A DNA stretch of 64,000 nucleotides, taken from the NCBI GenBank assembly GCA_000154345.1, contig DS480349.1, positions 62,001 through 126,000 of the forward strand, written 5' to 3'. The notes under the pieces are model-generated. The model worked only from the letters and a program-made list of their open reading frames with translations. It did no database searches and was not told the DNA's origin. Shown here one piece after another: positions 49,861-58,504 of the stretch. Each line of letters begins with the position of its first letter. The stretch's first letter is position 1. The stretch is from [Clostridium] leptum DSM 753. GTDB lineage: Bacteria > Bacillota > Clostridia > Oscillospirales > Acutalibacteraceae. The position numbers were made by a program, and so were the translations under genes.

Positions 49861-51741
49861 GTGATTTCTGATGTAGCCTTAACTATATTTATCATCGCCA
49901 TTGCGGCGATTCTTTCCTTTATTATCGTTAGCTTGCGCAGGGGAAACGCCAGGCTGATCCATAAGCTGTATTTTATTCTGGCGGCGGGCCTGATGATTTG
50001 GCTGGCGGCGCTGATTGGAATCAGGCTTACTGATCCCAATAATATGGATATGATGTTCATATGGGATTCCATCACCTATTTAGGCGGCCCTTTTGGTACG
50101 GCCTGGATGGTCTTGATCTCTTTGGTATTTGTCAAAGGACTGGATCATCTACCCGGAAGATATCTGCTTTTTTTGATTCCTCCAGCTATTGTAAATATTT
50201 TAGTTTGGACTAACCCGCTCCATCACTTAATTTATCAGGTGTTTGATATTGACAGCTCTAAAATTGTCTTCGGCCCCCTGATGTTTGTGTCAGGAGCGGT
50301 GTCCTACTGCTATTTAGCTTCAGCGGTGGCCATCATGATCCGATTCGCTGTGAAAAGCAGCAGTAAGCTTTATATGCGTCAAGGCTTTTTGTTTGCCATA
50401 GGCGCGCTGATTCCGCTGGTAGTGAATATGATGGCCACCTTTAAAATCGGCAGTCTGGGCATTGAGGCCACCCCTTTGGCGTTTACGGCCACCATTATCC
50501 TCCATGGCTTCGCGATTTTTTACTTCCATATGCTGGACATTAAGCCGCTGGCCATGCAGAGGGTTTTGGATCGGCTGTCGGATTGTTACCTTGTTATCAG
50601 CGATACCGGCCTGGTGGTGAATTTTAACTGGCAGTTTCAGGAGGTGTTCGGCAAAAAGTACGGGATCCAGGAAAATACCTTTTTGCAGGACAGCGTACAG
50701 GTGGAGGACGCAGACACCAAATCAACCTTTTACAATCTAACCTCTTCGATTGAAACCTGCCGGGAAACCATGGCTAACATTTCCTATGAACAGTCTGTGT
50801 TTCTGCGGCAGGATGGGGAGCTGGTAAAAAAGTACTTCATGGTGGAGATCACCCCTTTGCTGGTGGAGGAAAACAAGCTTGGCGGTTTTCTGGCTTTTTT
50901 TAAGGATGTTACTAAGGTCAAGGAAAGTATGCAGCGCCTTCAGGACAGCCAGACAAAGCTGATGGAACAGGAGCGGCTGGCCTCTCTGGGGCAAATGGTG
51001 GGGGGAATCGCCCACAATCTGAAAACGCCTATTATGAGTGTTTCCGGAAGCATGATCGCTGTGGAAAATCTGGTGGAGGAATGCCAGCGGAGCCTGGGAG
51101 ATCCGGAGGTTACGCCGGAGGATTACCGTGAAATTTATCAGGAAATTGACGAATGGGTCAATAAGGTAAGGGAAGCCTGCTCGTATATGTCCGAGATTAT
51201 CACGGCGGTCAAAGGTCAGGCGGTGAATATGAGCCGGTCAGAAACCGAGGCGTTCGCCGTAAGCGACGCGATGAAGCGGGTAGCGCTGCTGCTGCGCCAT
51301 GAGCTGGTAGGCAGCGGATGTAAATTGGAGATCAAGAATTCGATTTCTCAAGATGTGATCCTTCAAGGGGATATCAACAGCATGGTGCAGGTAGTGAATA
51401 ACCTGGTGACCAACGCTGTGGACGCGGAAAAAGGTATGGGCGGAGGCGTAATTTCCATTTTGCTTGAGAAAACCGGTGAAGAGTTTTTGATCAAGGTAAA
51501 GGATACCGGCGCCGGTGTGCCGGAGGATGTGAAGAAAAAATTGTTTAAGCAGATGATTACCAGTAAAGGGGCCATGGGGAATGGGTTGGGAATCTATATT
51601 TCCAATTCGGTGATCAAGGCCAAATTTAACGGGAGAATGTGGATGGAAGATAATCCAGAGGGCGGCGCGATTTTTGGGATTGCGATTCCTCTGCAATATG
51701 TCAGCTTTGCGGAGTTTCAGAAAAGGGGGGATGCCGAATGA
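49861..51741 (+). CDS. Membrane sensor histidine kinase with N-terminal 7TM region
   Basis: A 626-residue kinase. The first 220 residues are very hydrophobic with about seven helices, resembling the histidine-kinase 7TM module. A PAS-like region follows (about 230-350, ISDTGLVVNFNWQFQEVFG..FKDVTKVKE). Then a HisKA-type motif, GGIAHNLKTPIMSVSG (His385), and an ATPase with VVNNLVTNAVDA (N-box), VKDTGAGVP (G1) and GNGLGIYISN (G2). It starts at GTG 49861 with AAGGGAGAGG upstream, 149 bases past the NRPS stop, and overlaps the response regulator by four bases. The signal it senses is unknown; position suggests control of NRPS product formation or response to the product. Confidence 0.92.
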   Translation: MISDVALTIFIIAIAAILSFIIVSLRRGNARLIHKLYFILAAGLMIWLAALIGIRLTDPNNMDMMFIWDSITYLGGPFGTAWMVLISLVFVKGLDHLPGRYLLFLIPPAIVNILVWTNPLHHLIYQVFDIDSSKIVFGPLMFVSGAVSYCYLASAVAIMIRFAVKSSSKLYMRQGFLFAIGALIPLVVNMMATFKIGSLGIEATPLAFTATIILHGFAIFYFHMLDIKPLAMQRVLDRLSDCYLVISDTGLVVNFNWQFQEVFGKKYGIQENTFLQDSVQVEDADTKSTFYNLTSSIETCRETMANISYEQSVFLRQDGELVKKYFMVEITPLLVEENKLGGFLAFFKDVTKVKESMQRLQDSQTKLMEQERLASLGQMVGGIAHNLKTPIMSVSGSMIAVENLVEECQRSLGDPEVTPEDYREIYQEIDEWVNKVREACSYMSEIITAVKGQAVNMSRSETEAFAVSDAMKRVALLLRHELVGSGCKLEIKNSISQDVILQGDINSMVQVVNNLVTNAVDAEKGMGGGVISILLEKTGEEFLIKVKDTGAGVPEDVKKKLFKQMITSKGAMGNGLGIYISNSVIKAKFNGRMWMEDNPEGGAIFGIAIPLQYVSFAEFQKRGDAE

Positions 51742-53267
51742 GAAAAAACAGAGTTGCGGCCAAGCAGACGGAAATCTCCATTTTGGCGTTGGATGACGAT
51801 GAGATCATGACCATAACCTTGCAGTCCTATTTTCAGTCATCCGGCTACCATGTGGACATTGAAAATGACCCGAATAAGGCTGTGGAGCGGATTCGGAATC
51901 ATCATTATGATATTTTGCTGCTGGACTTTTTGATGAGTCCGATCTGCGGCGACGAGGTAGTCAAAGCTATCCGTGAATTTAACACAGATCTGTATATTAT
52001 TTTGCTGACAGGCCATAAGAGCCTGGCGCCCCCAATCAAAACGATAAGGGAATTAGATATTCAGGGCTATTATGAGAAAAGCGACAGGTTCGATCAGCTG
52101 GAGCTTCTGGTAGAGTCCTGTGTAAAATCTATCCGGCAAATGCGTACCATCCGGAGCTACCGGGATAAGCTGAGCCAAATTGTGGCGGACAGTCCCCAGC
52201 TTTACCGCCTGACCACCATAGACGCTCTTTTAGAGAGCGTTATGAGCCAAATGAACCGGATTTTTGGGTTTGAAAACGCCTTTTTATATGTGCGGAGGCA
52301 TTTCTTCCAGGACGGCGGGGAAATAGCCGGTGCGGTTCAGATGCCGGCGGACTATTATCTGGGGATCGGGGCCTACGGGGAAGCGGCCGACCGGGTGCGG
52401 AACTATCTGATGGAAAGGCATGAGACAGAATTCCCAATTTTTGAGGAAGCTGAAAACGAGCCTTGCCGGGTATTTCCCTTATTGGATGAGAACCAGAAGC
52501 CGTTTGGCATATTCGGCGCCAGGATTTCCCATCAGCATTATTTTGATACCGTCCGCCTGTTGGAAATTTATCTGCGTCAGGTGACGTCCACCGTCAGCAA
52601 TCTAATGCTCCATATCCAGCTGCAAAAGGCTTACGAAAAGCTGGAAGTAAGCTACGAGGAAATGACGAAAACCGTTCGCACCATGGTGGATGCCAGAGAC
52701 CTTTATACCAGAGGCCATTCCGACCGGGTATCCTATTATGCCTGCCGGATCGCTGAAAAAATGGGTAAGGACGAGAGATTTATCAATCGGATTCGGGTGG
52801 CGGGCCTGTTTCATGATATTGGAAAAATCGCTGTGCCCGATTCCGTGCTTTTGAAAAACGCATCCCTGACTCGGGAAGAATATGAAATCATCAAGCGCCA
52901 TCCCGGTTTAGGCTATCATATACTGTCCGCGATTTCCTCGTACCAGGAGATCGCGCCGATCGTGCTGTGTCATCATGAGAGAATCGACGGCAGAGGGTAT
53001 CCAAATGGAATCACTGGAGACCAAATTCCAGAGGAAGCTAAAATGATTTCCGTAGCCGACGCCTTTGACGCTATGACCTCTCACCGCCGCTATCGGGAAA
53101 ATTTGACGCTGGAGCAGGCAGTCAGCCAATTAGAGCAAGGAAAAGGAACCCAGTTCGATCAGAAGATTGCGGAAGCGTTTATTGAGATTCTTAAGGATTA
53201 CGAGGCGATTCGTGAGGAAATCGCCTGGACCTTTGAAGAAACGGCGCTGGACCTGGAACACAGATAA
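51738..53267 (+). CDS. Response regulator with HD-GYP domain
   Basis: A 509-residue regulator. The receiver (1-125) has DDDEIM and the phospho-acceptor Asp63 in LLLDFLMSP; a GAF-like central region is followed by an HD-GYP domain with HSDRVSYYA, FHDIGKIAVPD (His359, Asp360), HHERIDGRGYP (Gly420-Pro422) and VADAFDAMTSHRRYR. HD-GYP domains with these residues hydrolyse cyclic-di-GMP. There is no DNA-binding domain, so the output of this two-component system is second-messenger breakdown rather than direct transcription. It overlaps the kinase gene (ATGA) and precedes the acyl ligase gene by 16 bases, inside the NRPS operon. Confidence 0.93.
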   Translation: MRKNRVAAKQTEISILALDDDEIMTITLQSYFQSSGYHVDIENDPNKAVERIRNHHYDILLLDFLMSPICGDEVVKAIREFNTDLYIILLTGHKSLAPPIKTIRELDIQGYYEKSDRFDQLELLVESCVKSIRQMRTIRSYRDKLSQIVADSPQLYRLTTIDALLESVMSQMNRIFGFENAFLYVRRHFFQDGGEIAGAVQMPADYYLGIGAYGEAADRVRNYLMERHETEFPIFEEAENEPCRVFPLLDENQKPFGIFGARISHQHYFDTVRLLEIYLRQVTSTVSNLMLHIQLQKAYEKLEVSYEEMTKTVRTMVDARDLYTRGHSDRVSYYACRIAEKMGKDERFINRIRVAGLFHDIGKIAVPDSVLLKNASLTREEYEIIKRHPGLGYHILSAISSYQEIAPIVLCHHERIDGRGYPNGITGDQIPEEAKMISVADAFDAMTSHRRYRENLTLEQAVSQLEQGKGTQFDQKIAEAFIEILKDYEAIREEIAWTFEETALDLEHR

Positions 53268-53283
53268 AAAGGGAGTAAAAAGC

Positions 53284-54921
53284 ATGAACCAGTATCCGCT
53301 GAATCCGGTAGACTTCTATGAAGATTTTCTAAGCTTTTTGCGGGGAATTGAAAAGTATGGAGATAAACCGGCGATTACAACCTATACCAGTGAAAAAGAA
53401 GCGGTAACAAGAAGCTACCGGCAGCTTACGGAGGATGTGTATGCTTTGGCGGCGGCGATGCGGGAGAAAGGCTGGCAAGGCTGGCATGTGGCTCTGGCGG
53501 GAGAAAACAGTTACCAGTGGGTGGTGGCTTTTTTCGCGTCAGCGGTTTTGAACTGTCCTGTGGTTTTGGTGGACATTGAGCAAAGCGTGGAAACCATTGC
53601 CCAAATGCTGGAAACCGCCGATTCTCAAGTGGCCTTTGCGTCGGCCTCCGCGGCGGAACTGTTCGCTCAGGAAGCTGACATGCCAAAGCTTCCCCTGGTG
53701 GCCTCTGGCGGCGAATATGGCATTCCTTTCACAAGCCTGTTAGAGGAAGGCCGCTGCCTGCTGAAAGAGCATGACCATTTTTTCGATACCTTGCCGGCCG
53801 AGGAAAACCTGGCGGTTATCGCTTTTACTTCAGGAACCACCAGTGCGTCAAAGCCGGTCATGCTGTCGCGAAAAGGCGTGCTGCATAACGCCAGCAGCTC
53901 TGTGGCCATGGTAGCCACCGGGGAAAGGCTGTTTGCGTCTCTGCCCTTTTACCATACCTATGGCCTGACCTGCTCTGTGTTAGGCCCCTTGATTGTGGGA
54001 ACGCATCTGTGTATTAACGGCAGCCTGAAAACCATGATGCGGGACCTGCGCCTGTTTCAGCCGGATACGATGATGACGGTGCCCTTGATCGTCGAAATGG
54101 TTCACCGCAGGCTGGCTGCCGCCTCACAGGAAAGAGGGCTGGAAGAAGAGCTGAACCATAAAGCAAGGCGGAGATTTTTGCGGAGGGAGCCAGAGGCTTC
54201 TGTTTCGGAAAAGCTGGAAAATCTCAAAAATGAAATTTTCCCGGAAATGCAAATCATCATCAGTGGGGGAGCACATCTTTTGCCGGAGATCTCTCTGGAG
54301 CTAAAGAGGTTTGGAATCCAAACCCTTCAGGGCTATGGTATTACCGAGTGTTCTCCGCTTATCAGTGTCAACCGGAATCAGATGAACCAGCCGGAGAGCG
54401 TGGGGGTTGTTGTGCCCGGCGTGGAGCTTCGGTTCCAGGAAGGGGAAATCCTGGTGCGGGGAGAAAATGTGATGCTGGGGTATTATAAGGATGAAGAAAT
54501 GACCCGGGAGGCGATGGGGGACGGATGGTTTCACACCGGGGATTTAGGCTATCTGGATAAGCGGGGCTTTCTTTACATCACTGGCAGAAAAAAGAACCTG
54601 ATCGTTTTGAAAAACGGAAAGAAGGTGTCTCCGGAGGAGATCGAGTCGCGGATCGCCAGGCTTCCTCTGGTAAAGGAGGTTATGGCGTATGGAGCTACCA
54701 CAGGCCAGTCCGCGGACGATGTAAAAATCGCGGTGACAGTGTATCCGGACCCGAAAGAAGCGGGAGGAATGACCTCTTATGAAATTCTCAATACCCTGCA
54801 AAAGGAGATTGAGAGCATCAACGGCCATTACCCATCCTATAAGCAGATACAGCTGGTGAATTTAAGAGAAAACGAGTTTTCCAAAACCTCCTCGCAGAAA
54901 ATAAAGCGGCGGGAGTTATGA
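53284..54921 (+). CDS. Acyl-activating AMP ligase (fatty-acyl-CoA/ACP synthetase-like)
   Basis: A 545-residue adenylate-forming enzyme. The phosphate loop reads AFTSGTTSASKPVMLS (the usual TSGTTGxPKG is changed to TSASK), the A5 region is LQGYGITECSP, followed by GWFHTGDLGYLD, ITGRKKNLIVLKNGKKVSPEEIE and the terminal catalytic Lys in SSQKIKRREL. It resembles long-chain fatty-acyl ligases. The free-standing carrier protein gene 33 bases downstream and the C-starting NRPS point to loading of a fatty or other carboxylic acid onto the carrier, then transfer by C1. ATG 53284 follows AAAGGGAG; upstream in-frame codons overlap the HD-GYP gene. Acyl chain length not predictable. Confidence 0.9.
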   Translation: MNQYPLNPVDFYEDFLSFLRGIEKYGDKPAITTYTSEKEAVTRSYRQLTEDVYALAAAMREKGWQGWHVALAGENSYQWVVAFFASAVLNCPVVLVDIEQSVETIAQMLETADSQVAFASASAAELFAQEADMPKLPLVASGGEYGIPFTSLLEEGRCLLKEHDHFFDTLPAEENLAVIAFTSGTTSASKPVMLSRKGVLHNASSSVAMVATGERLFASLPFYHTYGLTCSVLGPLIVGTHLCINGSLKTMMRDLRLFQPDTMMTVPLIVEMVHRRLAAASQERGLEEELNHKARRRFLRREPEASVSEKLENLKNEIFPEMQIIISGGAHLLPEISLELKRFGIQTLQGYGITECSPLISVNRNQMNQPESVGVVVPGVELRFQEGEILVRGENVMLGYYKDEEMTREAMGDGWFHTGDLGYLDKRGFLYITGRKKNLIVLKNGKKVSPEEIESRIARLPLVKEVMAYGATTGQSADDVKIAVTVYPDPKEAGGMTSYEILNTLQKEIESINGHYPSYKQIQLVNLRENEFSKTSSQKIKRREL

Positions 54922-54954
54922 GCGGAGCGCTTAGACAAAAGGAAGTGATTGTCC

Positions 54955-55191
54955 ATGCTGAAATTGATCCAGGAGATCATCTATAACGTCACCGGCAAGA
55001 GTAATATCACCGACGATACGGATTTTGTAAAGGATCTGGAATTGAACTCCTTTGACGTTATGAATATTGTATGCGCTTTCGAGGAATATTTTGACGTGAC
55101 CATTCCTACCCGGGATGTGTGGAAGATGCATCAGGTGAAGGATGTGATTAAATATATGGAGGATAAAGGAATCGATTTGCCTAAGAAATGA
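54955..55191 (+). CDS. Acyl carrier protein, free-standing
   Basis: A 78-residue carrier protein. The phosphopantetheine site is LELNSFDVMN with Ser32, within FVKDLELNSFDVMNIVCAFEEYF, which reads like an ACP (acidic helix II) more than an NRPS carrier domain. It starts at ATG 54955 with AAAGGAAG upstream and is followed 13 bases later by the phosphopantetheinyl transferase gene. It probably receives the acyl group from the ligase and presents it to C1 of the NRPS. Confidence 0.92.
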   Translation: MLKLIQEIIYNVTGKSNITDDTDFVKDLELNSFDVMNIVCAFEEYFDVTIPTRDVWKMHQVKDVIKYMEDKGIDLPKK

Positions 55192-55204
55192 TTGGCGGTG
55201 GGAT

Positions 55205-55759
55205 ATGAGCGAAGTCGTGGTTTCCCTGTTTCATGTCAGGGATGAAAGAACGGTGCAGAGCCGTATCGAAGAAGCGGTTGAGGATTACAGCCGGACGTAC
55301 AAGACGGAAGATTCCCAAGTCAAGCTTCTATACGAATCCGGCGGCAAGCCTTACTTGGAAAGCCGGGCGGTGGAGCTCTCTATTTCCCATAGCGGAGAGC
55401 TATGGGGCTGCGCCTTATCCAAGGAGTCGGTGGGGCTTGATATCCAACTGATAAGGGAAAAGGGCGTCTGTTCGGTAGCAAAGCGTTTTTTCCATCCGGA
55501 GGAATACCGGTATTTGCAGGAAACCGGGTTTTCTGATTTCTTTTCCCTCTGGACGGCAAAGGAAAGCTATGTGAAATTTACCGGCGAAGGGATTACTGAC
55601 GGCTTTTCCGCTTTTAGCGTAGTGGATTCACAGGGCTTACTAAGCTCTGTGAATGGAGCCGAACTGAAGTTAATTCCATTTTTGCCGGAATATCGGATTT
55701 GTGTATGCGCTGAACGAATCGGCAGCCTCATCATTAGAGATAAACGGGAGAAGCGGTAA
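55205..55759 (+). CDS. Sfp-type 4'-phosphopantetheinyl transferase
   Basis: A 184-residue transferase that converts apo carrier proteins to the holo form using CoA. The two catalytic blocks are SVGLDIQLIRE (Asp of the Mg2+ site) and FFSLWTAKESYVKFTG (the WxxKEaxxK motif). It is somewhat shorter than Sfp (about 224 residues), with a compact N-terminal half. Its place directly after the carrier protein in the same operon indicates it modifies the ACP and both NRPS carriers. Its stop codon lies in the loop of the operon terminator (55750-55773). Confidence 0.93.
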   Translation: MSEVVVSLFHVRDERTVQSRIEEAVEDYSRTYKTEDSQVKLLYESGGKPYLESRAVELSISHSGELWGCALSKESVGLDIQLIREKGVCSVAKRFFHPEEYRYLQETGFSDFFSLWTAKESYVKFTGEGITDGFSAFSVVDSQGLLSSVNGAELKLIPFLPEYRICVCAERIGSLIIRDKREKR

Positions 55760-55773
55760 AACGCTTCTTTTTT
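55750..55773 (+). terminator. Terminator of the NRPS operon
   Basis: GAAGCG (55750-55755) pairs with CGCTTC (55762-55767), followed by TTTTTT. The phosphopantetheinyl transferase stop codon is in the loop. The stem is short but the U-tract is good. Confidence 0.65.
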
Positions 55774-55929
55774 ACATCATGGACGCACAGGGTGCAGGAG
55801 GGCTTTATCGAGGCGGCAAATTGGCTTTTTACTTTCCAGCTGTAAAAAACAGTGCTTAAGCTTGATTTGGATCATAAAGTTCATTTATGATAAAGTTATC
55901 TTGATGCTATTTATGTGGGGGGAATGAAT

Positions 55930-56793
55930 ATGGAGAATATGAAAGGCCGTGCGAGGGAATTTCCGTTGTTTGGACAAATTTTGCGGGTGCCAGCGGAGAT
56001 GGATATTTTTAATACCTACAGGCTGATGTTCCGGGACTTAGCGCTGGATTATACCGATCAGGCTGAGACCGCGTATCACGCTAATATCCATGATTTTGAT
56101 TCCTTTATTGAATTTTTTATGAGGATCTATGATTCCAAGCTGGAGCCTCTTGTGAAGAAGGCGGTGGATCTGCTGATTTCCCAGGGGATTTGGACTGTAA
56201 CTTACGAAGCCTTTTGGCAGCAGCATAAAGAAGATTTCCACCTTGCCATTGACGACTATAACAGTATGATTGACAGCTTTAACCTGACGCTGGAAAATAA
56301 TCAAAAGGCTATTTCTGGAATTATGGGCTTTGTGCCTAATCTGGTAGGCGGCGGCTTTGGGCTTTCGGGAGCGTTAAAGGGGATCGCAAAGGCGACAGCG
56401 TTTAACCTGGTCAGAGATGGGATAGAGACAAGCGCTTTAAAGAATGCGAATGTAAAGCCGGCACAGCGCCAGGCTTTGTACCAGCAGATAAATGTGGAGG
56501 CGCTGTTGGATCATGTGTTCACAGATTATTGGAGGGTGTTTTTGACTCTGGTATGGACGCTGATCCAAAACGGGCAGGATATTTGGTGGCCGGCGCAGGA
56601 ATTGGATCAGCGGTCGGAGAGCATTTTTCAAAATCTTCGCCATCCCAGCTTCCCCCAGGATAAAATTTTATATGCGATCCTGGATGTGATCACGGCAAAT
56701 CCTTATCACGGGGAATATTACCAGTTTTTGACTGCAAGGTTTGGCTGTACGCAAGAGGTCTCAGCAATAAAGAATTATTTTGGATACCGTTAG
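55930..56793 (+). CDS. Protein of unknown function with a glycine-rich hydrophobic segment
   Basis: A 287-residue protein I do not recognise. It starts at ATG 55930, 7 bases after GGGGGGA, and has no signal peptide. It has a mostly helical N-terminal half with acidic and aromatic residues (FNTYRLMFRDLALDYTDQAE) and a short, strongly glycine-rich hydrophobic stretch at about residues 138-160 (GIMGFVPNLVGGGFGLSGALKGIAKATAFN) that could form a membrane hairpin. A Trp-rich C-terminal third follows (FWQQ, DYWRVFLTLVWTL, DIWWPAQELD). It stands between the NRPS terminator and the aldo/keto reductase, and no terminator is obvious after it. The glycine pattern is seen in some uncharacterised Firmicutes membrane-active proteins; no function is claimed. 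Confidence 0.75.
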   Translation: MENMKGRAREFPLFGQILRVPAEMDIFNTYRLMFRDLALDYTDQAETAYHANIHDFDSFIEFFMRIYDSKLEPLVKKAVDLLISQGIWTVTYEAFWQQHKEDFHLAIDDYNSMIDSFNLTLENNQKAISGIMGFVPNLVGGGFGLSGALKGIAKATAFNLVRDGIETSALKNANVKPAQRQALYQQINVEALLDHVFTDYWRVFLTLVWTLIQNGQDIWWPAQELDQRSESIFQNLRHPSFPQDKILYAILDVITANPYHGEYYQFLTARFGCTQEVSAIKNYFGYR

Positions 56794-57002
56794 CCTATCG
56801 TAAAAACGCTGATGGAAGCCAGTTCTCCCAGAAGGTTCCGTTACGATGTATGAGATTTAGGCCTGAAGCCACCGGATGATATTAAATAATCTTACTTATG
56901 GATATTCGGTTTGCCTTAAATGATAGCTTTTTATCAGCATTAACAACATTCCCATGGCTCATTCTTCTTCCCTTGCTAGTCCTTTTACCGTGGAAGATAG
57001 AA

Positions 57003-57038
57003 AAAGAGTGGAAAGCCGCTGGGGCTTTTCCACTCTTT
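57003..57038 (-). terminator. Intrinsic terminator of the aldo/keto reductase gene
   Basis: The stem AAAGAGTGGAAAGCC (57003-57017) pairs with GGCTTTTCCACTCTTT (57023-57038, one bulged T) with a five-base loop. On the minus strand TTTTTC follows. Confidence 0.75.
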
Positions 57039-57052
57039 CTCAGGAATCGTTA

Positions 57053-58183
57053 TCAGCCTAATTTCCTAACAAAATCGGCCATTGCCTCTGAGACTTTAAT
57101 TTGCTGAGGACAGACGGCTTCACAGCTGCGGCATCCAATACAAGCGCCCGGCCGTTTTTCCTCCTGAATGGCGGATAGGGCCATTGGCGCGATAAAACCT
57201 CCGTCCGTGACACAGTGCTCATTATACAATGCCAGCAAAGCGGGAATATCCAAACCTTGGGGACAGTGGCTCACACAATATCGACATGCGGTACATGGCA
57301 GCGCAATTTTTTCCACCATATTATTCGCGATTTTAAGCAGTTTTTCCATTTCTTTCGAATTTAAGGGCTTTTCCTCTTCAAACGTCTGGATGTTTTCCCT
57401 CAGCTGTTCACTGTTTGACATGCCGGAAAGCACCATGGTTACACCGGGAATGGACTGAAGAAAGCGGAAAGCCCAAGCGGGAACGGATTCATCCGGCCTC
57501 AGATTTTTGAGTAATTCGGCATCCTCCTCGGATAATTCAGCTAGTTTTCCCCCGCGTAATGGCTCCATGACCCAAACCGGCAGCTGATGCTCAGCCAGCA
57601 ATTCTAGCTTCCCCTTGGCGTCCTGAAAAGTCCAGTCAAGATAGTTTAACTGGATTTGGCAGAATTCCATTCCTTCCCCATATGCCTCCAGAAAACGTTT
57701 CATGACATCATAGCTTCCATGAGCCGAAAATCCAAGATGCCGGATCCGCCCAGCTCTTTTTTGCTTCATTAAATAACGGTAAATCCCATACTTATCATCT
57801 AGGTAAGCGTCAATATTCATTTCACAAACATTGTGAAACAGATAAAAGTCAAAGTATTCTACACCGCACTTTTTTAGCTGCTTTTCAAAAATTTCCTCTA
57901 CTTTATCCATATTAGAAAGATCATAGCCAGGAAACTTAGTCGCCAAATAGTAGCTTTCCCTGGGATACCGCTTCAGTGCCCGGCCGATTACAAGCTCAGA
58001 TTGACCGCCATGATATCCCCATGCGGTATCATAATAATTGATGCCATGCTCCATCGCATAGTCCACCATTTTTTCAGCCGCCGTCTCGTCAATTTTTGAG
58101 TCATCTCCTCCAATCACCGGTAAACGCATGGCTCCTAATCCTAGGGCAGAAAGCTTATGGTTTTGAAAATTCTTGTAAATCAT
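57053..58183 (-). CDS. Aldo/keto reductase with C-terminal 4Fe-4S ferredoxin domain
   Basis: A 376-residue oxidoreductase. The N-terminal 270 residues form an aldo/keto reductase barrel (SALGLGAMRLP, the YDTAWGYHGGQSE active site with catalytic Tyr, ATKFPGYDLS, GFSAHG). The C-terminal part has two cysteine clusters, CTACRYCVSHCP and CIGCRSCEAVCP, each binding a 4Fe-4S centre. This YdbC/YghZ-like iron-sulfur branch is common in anaerobic Firmicutes and may couple ferredoxin electrons to aldehyde or keto reduction. Of the two N-terminal ATGs, 58183 has AAGGAG nine bases upstream, while 58192 is too close. No partner genes are adjacent. Confidence 0.9.
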   Translation of the reverse strand: MIYKNFQNHKLSALGLGAMRLPVIGGDDSKIDETAAEKMVDYAMEHGINYYDTAWGYHGGQSELVIGRALKRYPRESYYLATKFPGYDLSNMDKVEEIFEKQLKKCGVEYFDFYLFHNVCEMNIDAYLDDKYGIYRYLMKQKRAGRIRHLGFSAHGSYDVMKRFLEAYGEGMEFCQIQLNYLDWTFQDAKGKLELLAEHQLPVWVMEPLRGGKLAELSEEDAELLKNLRPDESVPAWAFRFLQSIPGVTMVLSGMSNSEQLRENIQTFEEEKPLNSKEMEKLLKIANNMVEKIALPCTACRYCVSHCPQGLDIPALLALYNEHCVTDGGFIAPMALSAIQEEKRPGACIGCRSCEAVCPQQIKVSEAMADFVRKLG

Positions 58184-58429
58184 CTTATGCATTCTCCTTT
58201 TTCCTAATAATATATTTTCCCGACAGAAAAATTATCACAACTCCGGGCAACTGGCTTTTTCACAGGGCCTATGTTTTTTCTGTATACACATGCTCTAATA
58301 AGGAAGGATACGGCTCTAAACTAATTGTAATCTCCTTAAGAGAAAATAGCAAATACTTATATTCAATAATCATTTATAGCTAATAACTATAATACAGCAG
58401 CGTCTGCGAACCGGCAATAGAATCAATAG
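58184..58429. other. Intergenic region between divergent genes
   Basis: AT-rich gap upstream of the aldo/keto reductase (leftward) and of the small hypothetical gene (rightward). Apart from the rightward promoter at 58430-58458 I see no gene, repeat or convincing leftward promoter. Confidence 0.35.
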
Positions 58430-58458
58430 TTGAGGAATTAGTCGCAGCGTGCTAAAAT
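58430..58458 (+). promoter_or_regulatory. Candidate promoter of the small hypothetical gene
   Basis: TTGAGG (58430-58435), 17 bases, TAAAAT (58453-58458), about 40 bases before the TTG start at 58505. Confidence 0.55.
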
Positions 58459-58504
58459 AAGATAGATATCTTTACCATTGAACAAATAGAAAAGGATGAC
58501 AATT

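Noticed and set aside
56898..57107. Small hydrophobic frame antisense to the aldo/keto reductase end
   Set aside because: It spans the reductase terminator and overlaps its coding end; no ribosome site of note.
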